Part shown: positions 6,009 through 8,992 of the stretch, in pieces
How positions within the stretch are numbered: position 1 is the stretch's first letter
Layout of the letters: the number at the start of each line of letters is the position of its first letter
Origin: Bacillota bacterium
Lineage (GTDB): Bacteria; Bacillota; Clostridia; Peptostreptococcales; Anaerovoracaceae
Length of the DNA stretch: 8,992 bases
Reading direction: 5' to 3'
NCBI GenBank assembly: GCA_023394035.1
Contig: JAEXBK010000161.1
Location: 1 to 8,992, forward strand
Made by a program: the position numbers and the translations under genes
The notes under the pieces: generated by a model
Told to the model about the DNA's origin: nothing
Database searches by the model: none
Seen by the model: only the letters and a program-made list of their open reading frames with translations

Positions 6009-6524
6009 GATGTCCTCTTTTGATTTGCTGATATAATGCAGCTTGCGCGGCTCCGCCGATTCGGATTTATATCCCACGATAAGCAAAGCCACCGGCTCGA
6101 TATTGTCATCAAGTTCAAATTCACTCTTCATCTTTGCGGGATCCCAGAACATTACCCATATGCTTCCAAGCCCAAGTGCAGTCGCCTCAAGCATCATATG
6201 TGTCGTAACGATGCTCGTGTCGATATCTCCGCTGCATTTTCCGTCCTTCGGGCGCTTCCACGATTCATTCTTGTCGTAGCAAACCAAAAAAGCTGCCGGG
6301 GCAGTGTATCTGCTTTTGACTACATTGTTCAGTTTTTCTTTTTTCGCTTCATCGTCTATTACGAGGATTCTCTGCGGCTGATTATTGCAAGCCGTAGGCG
6401 CAGCAAGTCCGGCTTCGATGATTTTGTTTATCTTTTCCGGTTCTACGGCACGGTCTTCGTATTCAAGTACGGAAAATCTTTCCTCTGCAAGCTCCATAAA
6501 GCCTGTTTTTCTTATTGTTTCCAT
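6000..6524 (-). CDS. Nitroreductase-family flavoprotein
   Basis: A 174-residue FMN-dependent oxidoreductase of the nitroreductase fold, cytoplasmic, normally a dimer using NAD(P)H. Recognisable parts are ERFSVLEYEDRAV (15-27), the APTACNNQPQRILVI stretch (42-56), the central helix with IDTSIVTTHMMLEATALGLGSIWVMFWDP (101-129), and the C-terminal ALLIVGYKSE (146-155). The family motif SVR-x-Y reads SVLEY here, so an arginine that commonly contacts the FMN phosphate is Leu20; other basic residues (Arg16) could substitute. The length is normal for the compact subgroup. The start at 6524 has AGAGGTG upstream; Met10 also fits the family N-terminus but has no ribosome binding site. It begins 7 bp after the ParB-like stop, with its ribosome binding site next to that gene's end, so both are co-transcribed. 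The natural substrate is unknown. Confidence 0.92.
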   Translation of the reverse strand: METIRKTGFMELAEERFSVLEYEDRAVEPEKINKIIEAGLAAPTACNNQPQRILVIDDEAKKEKLNNVVKSRYTAPAAFLVCYDKNESWKRPKDGKCSGDIDTSIVTTHMMLEATALGLGSIWVMFWDPAKMKSEFELDDNIEPVALLIVGYKSESAEPRKLHYISKSKEDILI

Positions 6525-6531
6525 TTTGGTA

Positions 6532-6963
6532 TCACCTCTTATTATTTGTTTCTCGCTTTTTCAGCACTTCCGCATGCATCTCATCGCACCATTTGTGCCA
6601 TTTTATGCGGTATTCCGAATCGGAAATAACGCGATCGGCAAGCAGCGCCGGAGAGTTTATACCCATTTTTACACATGCTTCAACGCATTTTTTGTACATA
6701 TACCAGTCGAGTTCTTCATCTTCCCACACAAGCGGCACGTATAAAAGTCCCGCCTTGATTGCGGCAACAGCTCTTGTGTGACCGTCAGTCATCACAGGTT
6801 TGCCGTTTATAAGCTTTATAGGGATCGGTTCAAACGAAGAGAGGTCACCGCGGTCGAACCAATTCTCAACAGCCTTAAGCTTCCTGCTTGAAATATAAAA
6901 TTGTGACGGCTGAAGCTCATGCAATGCGTACTTCGGCGTGTTTTTAGTAATATTGTGTTTCAT
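6532..6963 (-). CDS. Stand-alone ParB/Srx-fold protein (DGHTR motif)
   Basis: A 143-residue protein made of the ParB N-terminal/sulfiredoxin fold: LQPSQFYISSRKLKAVENWF (17-36), PIPIKLINGKPVMTDGHTRAVAAIKAGLLYVPLVW (46-80), then an unfamiliar helical C-terminus (86-143; ELDWYMYKKCVEAC and a Trp/His-rich WHKWCDEMH). The DGHTR box (60-64) is at the nucleotide-binding GERR/GxxR site of ParB. Its DGH-x-R form is closer to the stand-alone SerK/SbnI serine kinases (DGHHR) than to partition ParB. There is no helix-turn-helix for parS binding and no ParA nearby. I infer a small-molecule kinase or nucleotide-binding enzyme rather than a partition protein, without certainty. It has a modest AGAGTGA ribosome binding site and its ATG overlaps the stop of a tiny upstream ORF (ATGA). 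A nitroreductase follows 7 bp later. Confidence 0.85.
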   Translation of the reverse strand: MKHNITKNTPKYALHELQPSQFYISSRKLKAVENWFDRGDLSSFEPIPIKLINGKPVMTDGHTRAVAAIKAGLLYVPLVWEDEELDWYMYKKCVEACVKMGINSPALLADRVISDSEYRIKWHKWCDEMHAEVLKKRETNNKR

Positions 6964-7037
6964 CTCAAATCACTCTCAAAGAGAAAATCAAATTCTTTCT
7001 TGAAGTCTTTTCGGAATTCCTCCGGCAAATATTGCAA
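6960..7037 (-). CDS. Tiny 25-residue ORF coupled to the ParB-like gene
   Basis: A TTG codon at 7037 follows an exceptionally strong AAGGAGGAGG (7052-7043) by five bases and opens a 25-residue frame, MQYLPEEFRKDFKKEFDFLFESDLR. It is amphipathic and highly charged, and its TGA overlaps the ParB-like ATG as ATGA. That overlap supports a translated, coupled peptide. Upstream of the TTG the same frame stays open and acidic (FDDKEEDF) back to a stop at 7064-7062. A different frame from ATG 7114 reads MICRKFINSLFMELSGFD and would join it after a one-base change near 7060. The gene may therefore be the intact tail of a ~50-residue protein broken by a frameshift, or a real leader peptide. No family is recognised. 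Confidence 0.45.
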   Translation of the reverse strand: MQYLPEEFRKDFKKEFDFLFESDLR

Positions 7038-7131
7038 AAAATCCTCCTCCTTATCATCGAATCAAAGCCGCTTAGCTCCATAAACAAACTGTTAATGAAT
7101 TTCCTGCATATCATCTTCCTTAATTATCACT

Positions 7132-7536
7132 TTATGGAATACATAATACCCTATCATAGTTGTGTGTCAAAAGAAGTGTGTATGAGTTCACGATCGAAAC
7201 CACCTCTTTATCGGTAACACCTCTAACTTTATTCATGGCGGCAAAAATATCGTGTCTTGTCGAATAGATACTCTCTATTTCGTTTGTCGATTCCACTTCA
7301 TCAATGAAAAGTGATTGAAGTAGCTGTTTCTGCCCGAAATCATGAAAAGACTTATACAAACTGTCAAGTTCCTCCTGTTTTGACCGCAGTTCGCTCAAAA
7401 GCGCAATAGTTTCTCGCATCAGGCAATAAAAGTATGGTGATTTTGTCTGTTGCAACACACATAGAGTATCCGGCGCCGACCTTAGACCTTTCAAATATTC
7501 GTCAAATTCATTTTTCGATAATTTGCGGAATTGCTT
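7132..7536 (-). pseudogene. Fic-family protein remnant (N-terminal part only)
   Basis: The frame is open from 7536 to the stop at 7132, but no start codon has a ribosome binding site; the first candidate is a bare TTG at 7494. Counted from that TTG, residues 18-110 match the N-terminal region of Fic-family proteins: SPYFYCLMRETIALLSELRSKQEEL, then QLLQSLFIDEVESTNEIESIYSTRHDI (57-83). The STNEIES box corresponds to the inhibitory [S/T]xxxE[G/N] helix, with Ser in place of the usual Gly/Asn. The catalytic HPFxDGNGR core and everything after residue ~110 are missing, replaced by a short unrelated end. Intact relatives are roughly 250-400 residues and AMPylate or otherwise modify target proteins with nucleotides; this piece cannot. 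It lies behind an intact promoter with operators, so it may still be transcribed. Confidence 0.75.
7143..7170 (-). promoter_or_regulatory. Promoter of the tiny-ORF/ParB-like/nitroreductase operon
   Basis: Read on the minus strand: TTGACA (7170-7165), a 16-bp spacer and TATTAT (7148-7143). The -35 is consensus and the -10 matches five of six. It sits in the last codons of the Fic remnant and starts transcription near 7136. That gives a ~100-nt leader before the TTG start and ~173 nt before the ParB-like ATG. Confidence 0.65.
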
Positions 7537-7615
7537 TTATATCTTCATTTGAGTACCTTTCGCTCAGGAAGCATATAAGCTCCCAAAATACACTTGGATA
7601 ACCGTTTCCGCAAAT
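7508..7615 (-). pseudogene. Startless ORF fragment ahead of the Fic remnant
   Basis: A 35-codon frame reads protein-like (GYPSVFWELICFLSERYS, then NEDIKAIPQIIEK) and ends in TGA (7510-7508). It has no ATG, GTG or TTG start after the upstream stop at 7618-7616, so it is a fragment or the tail of something decayed. It ends at an A5 run; loss of one A would run it straight into the Fic-remnant frame (IIE followed by NEFDEYL). Alternatively its TGA, which forms ATGA with a following ATG, marks an old gene junction. I do not recognise the family. Confidence 0.4.
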
Positions 7616-7677
7616 CTAAGTGTAAATTGAAGATAAAATTATACTTAGTTTTGAAATTCTGTCAACCAAGTGTAATT
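7587..7677. promoter_or_regulatory. Four alternating AAGTGTA motifs, likely operator array
   Basis: Four copies of a C[CT]AAGT[GA]TA motif surround the promoter in alternating orientation: 7589-7597 (TACACTTGG), 7616-7624 (CTAAGTGTA), 7640-7648 (TATACTTAG) and 7666-7674 (CCAAGTGTA). Their spacing is similar, about 24-28 bp centre to centre. They can be read as two inverted repeats with 9-bp arms and 17-18 bp between arms. One copy overlaps the -10, one lies just behind the -35, and two lie over and after the start. This is the layout of a cooperatively repressed promoter; the repressor is not identified in the window. Confidence 0.6.
7638..7665 (-). promoter_or_regulatory. Consensus sigma-A promoter, minus strand
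   Basis: TTGACA (7665-7660), a 16-bp spacer and TATAAT (7643-7638) are both perfect hexamers. The predicted start is near 7631. The first codons downstream belong to a fragment without a start codon, so the promoter appears to have lost its original first gene. Repeated AAGTGTA motifs overlap and flank it. Confidence 0.75.
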
Positions 7678-7718
7678 TTTATTCTACTCTTTCCTTATTA
7701 TGTTATGCTCAAAAAGTC

Positions 7719-8336
7719 CTATGTCTCTATTTTCTTGATATACTCTATCCATTTTGAAAGGGATTCAGAGTTCATCTCTTTCAGTGCCGACGAGTATATG
7801 CTGTAAGCCGCGGGATCGGCGGTTTCCATCTGTTTGAGCGCTTTTTGGGGTCCGAAATAAAATTGCTTTGCCACATCAAAATATATTTCAAGGCTGTCAC
7901 ACAAAAGCCAGTGCCACCTGAAAAAGCCTTCGGCACCCTCTCTGCCGGTTCGTGCCAGCATCTTTTCGCACCAGGAAATTTCTTCCCTTATTTCATCGTC
8001 CGTTTTAGGCGGTATGCCTGCAATATAATCGGCAACCCGTTTTTTCAGTGCCGCAGCTGTGCCGTTTTTATCCAAAACGATTTTACCGTCAAATATCTGA
8101 ACAAAAGTCTCCGGTTTAAATTCCGCCCGTAGGCTCGCCGCCGAATAAACAAAAACATCGAGGACGACGCCTTTGATGATTGATGAATCGTGTTTTCTGT
8201 CGTGCTCCGCAATGACAAGCGCGTCAAAGTCACTGTTTTTGTTGGCATCGCCGCAGGCATATGAACCGTATACAATGATGGCCTCCGGGTCGTATGTCTC
8301 GTTCAGATATTTTATTACTTCTTCGTATGTTGACAT
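7719..8336 (-). CDS. Nucleotidyltransferase-fold protein
   Basis: A 205-residue protein. Residues 1-95 form a minimal nucleotidyltransferase domain with the diagnostic IIVYGSYACGDANKNSDFDALV (20-41): Gly24-Ser25, then Asp36 and Asp38 as metal ligands, and a third Asp60 in GVVLDVFVY. All three acids are present, so it should be active, transferring a nucleotide from an NTP to a small molecule or protein. Residues 112-203 are helical (EEISWCEKMLARTGREGAEGFFRWHWLLCDSLEIYFDVAKQFYFGPQKAL), the position of the substrate-binding or HEPN-like half in kanamycin-nucleotidyltransferase-type proteins. No separate HEPN partner gene is adjacent, so a MNT/HEPN toxin-antitoxin pair is not supported. The start has GGGAGA eight bases upstream. 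The target is unknown; antibiotic modification is possible but there is no direct evidence. Confidence 0.87.
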   Translation of the reverse strand: MSTYEEVIKYLNETYDPEAIIVYGSYACGDANKNSDFDALVIAEHDRKHDSSIIKGVVLDVFVYSAASLRAEFKPETFVQIFDGKIVLDKNGTAAALKKRVADYIAGIPPKTDDEIREEISWCEKMLARTGREGAEGFFRWHWLLCDSLEIYFDVAKQFYFGPQKALKQMETADPAAYSIYSSALKEMNSESLSKWIEYIKKIET

Positions 8337-8447
8337 CTGATATCTCCCTTTATGTGTTTCCCATTCAGTTCACCGAAATTTTATTTCCTTTCAGGCATTC
8401 CGTTGATACCAAAATCCGTCAAAGTAAAACCTGCGCAAATTACATTT

Positions 8448-8476
8448 CATATACTAATATTAGCATACATCGTCAA
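8448..8476 (-). promoter_or_regulatory. Candidate promoter of the nucleotidyltransferase
   Basis: Minus strand: TTGACG (8476-8471), 17-bp spacer, TATATG (8453-8448). The -35 is good and the -10 weak. The spacer contains a perfect 10-bp palindrome CTAATATTAG (8454-8463) directly against the -10, a possible regulator site. The leader would be about 105 nt. Confidence 0.45.
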
Positions 8477-8527
8477 TCTTTTATATAATTTAATCACTTG
8501 CGGTCATGCCACTTTCATATCAGCATA

Positions 8528-8536
8528 TGGTATAAT
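8528..8536 (+). promoter_or_regulatory. Extended -10 promoter
   Basis: TGGTATAAT combines a TG extension (8528-8529) with a perfect TATAAT (8531-8536). No matching -35 is visible, which extended -10 promoters can tolerate. The start near 8542 lies ~74 nt before the ATG at 8616, and the promoter points away from the nucleotidyltransferase. Confidence 0.6.
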
Positions 8537-8615
8537 ACGATTAGTACGTTGCTATGCAATTATGATTGGATTCGATGGAACAGTATCGGCTAAAGAAAGA
8601 AAGGAGCAGATTAAC

Positions 8616-8768
8616 ATGAAGAAGTTTGTTATTGCTTTTCCTTGTACATCAAACAGTCTGTGTCCAAGAAATTTAAAAGCATGGCTCTACGCCAATTATT
8701 TCCCAATATCTTTCAATCAAAATCATTATATATTTCTCGAAAGAACGAATCAAGGATTTGCCCTGTAA
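8616..8768 (+). CDS. Small 50-residue ORF, unknown, possibly truncated
   Basis: An AAGGAG ribosome binding site (8601-8606) nine bases before an ATG opens a 50-codon frame whose product begins MKKFVIAFPCTSNSLCPRNL. The extended -10 promoter upstream makes expression likely. The first ten residues look like a genuine start, but the rest has no recognisable domain and could be out-of-frame sequence after a deletion; two Cys (10, 16) and aromatic residues are the only notable content. The same frame is open further upstream (ATG 8562), without a ribosome binding site there. Its stop is 7 bp from the stop of the convergent gene at the right edge, which fits a truncation junction. Confidence 0.45.
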   Translation: MKKFVIAFPCTSNSLCPRNLKAWLYANYFPISFNQNHYIFLERTNQGFAL

Positions 8769-8775
8769 ACCGGGA

Positions 8776-8991
8776 TTATAGCCCTTTTAATTCTAAATAT
8801 TGACCTACAATCACAAAATTTCGAAGTTCCTCTTCGCTCAACCCTCTTTCGATAAACAAATCATCAAAAATCGGAATAGACTTGCTTACATCATCGCTTT
8901 CAATATGAAAAAATCCTGTCTTTAAATCAATACCAACAAAAATGTCACTATTAAGTGTGTAGGCTGCAATATCATTTATATTACCTGCATT
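8776..8991 (-). CDS. Unknown protein, C-terminal end (5' end outside window)
   Basis: A minus-strand frame is open from the window edge for 71 codons to a TAA at 8778-8776, with no need of a start codon inside the window. The product reads NINDIAAYTLNSDIFVGID, then TGFFHIESDDVSKSIPIFDD, then LFIERGLSEEELRNFVIVGQ and YLELKGL. It is acidic with alternating short strands followed by a helix (SEEELRNFVIVGQYLEL), and it uses ordinary codons, so it is credible coding sequence. The style recalls small immunity-type or SMI1-like proteins, but I do not recognise the family. No terminator is visible in the 7 bp between it and the opposing small ORF. Confidence 0.65.
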   Translation of the reverse strand, partial: NAGNINDIAAYTLNSDIFVGIDLKTGFFHIESDDVSKSIPIFDDLFIERGLSEEELRNFVIVGQYLELKGL

Positions 8992-8992
8992 T

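Noticed and set aside
6036..6744. Several plus-strand frames over the nitroreductase and ParB-like genes
   Set aside because: They are shadows of two well-supported minus-strand genes and show no starts or domains.
6532..6963. Chromosome partition ParB
   Set aside because: No helix-turn-helix, no ParA neighbour, too short, and a DGHTR motif closer to stand-alone kinase-like members.
6965..7114. 49-residue minus-strand frame from ATG 7114 read through without a shift
   Set aside because: After about residue 18 it becomes Arg/Cys-rich with AGG/AGA codons, unlike its neighbours; the other frame is the protein-like one there.
7719..8336. MNT half of a HEPN/MNT toxin-antitoxin pair, or AbiEii
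   Set aside because: No HEPN or AbiEi-type partner is adjacent and the protein carries its own helical half.
8562..8768. Longer version of the 50-residue ORF starting at ATG 8562
   Set aside because: No ribosome binding site precedes 8562, while AAGGAG is well placed for 8616.

Overview
The window reads as chromosome of a low-GC Gram-positive bacterium, most likely a clostridial Firmicute. The reasons are its A+T-rich intergenic DNA, purine-rich Shine-Dalgarno sequences (GGAGG, AGAGG), sigma-A-type promoters close to TTGACA/TATAAT, a YtrA-type GntR/ABC operon and a GH114 lipoprotein-like gene. I cannot name a genus. No tRNA, rRNA, insertion sequence, CRISPR array or phage module is visible. 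All family calls are from reading the proteins, without database searches.

Layout. (1) 1-464 (+): C-terminal end of a calcium-type P-type ATPase whose front lies outside the window. (2) 465-760: no gene; a perfect 43-bp palindrome followed by a repeat built on AAATATCTAC. (3) 2614-761 (-): a tightly overlapping operon of a YtrA-family GntR regulator, an ABC ATPase and an ABC-2 permease. Its promoter sits inside two inverted repeats, and a possible opposing promoter serves the unknown membrane protein at 2750-3526 (+). (4) 4388-3567 (-): a GH114-like secreted or lipid-anchored glycosidase, convergent with the previous gene. (5) 4651-5844 (+): three small membrane proteins of unknown function with a good promoter, a tandemly duplicated ribosome binding site in front of the first gene, and a very strong terminator behind the last.

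(6) 7170-6000 (-): a promoter, a tiny ORF, a ParB/Srx-fold protein and a nitroreductase-family flavoprotein, closely packed as an operon. The ParB-like protein carries a DGHTR motif and may be a small-molecule kinase-like member rather than a partition protein. (7) 7677-7132 (-): the remains of an autoregulated-looking unit. A promoter with consensus -35 and -10 boxes is embedded in four alternating copies of an AAGTGTA motif. It now transcribes a startless ORF fragment and the N-terminal piece of a Fic-family protein that has lost its catalytic core. (8) 8336-7719 (-): a nucleotidyltransferase with intact active-site residues. (9) 8528-8768 (+): an extended -10 promoter and strong ribosome binding site in front of a 50-residue ORF. 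It ends 7 bp from an unrecognised C-terminal gene end (8991-8776, -) that enters from the right edge.

The most unusual parts are the four-copy operator cluster with its decayed Fic unit, the tiny-ORF/ParB-like/nitroreductase operon, and the three-gene small-membrane-protein operon. None can be called a new system from sequence alone. The second half of the window (about 7000-8992) looks like an accessory region with repeated gene loss.
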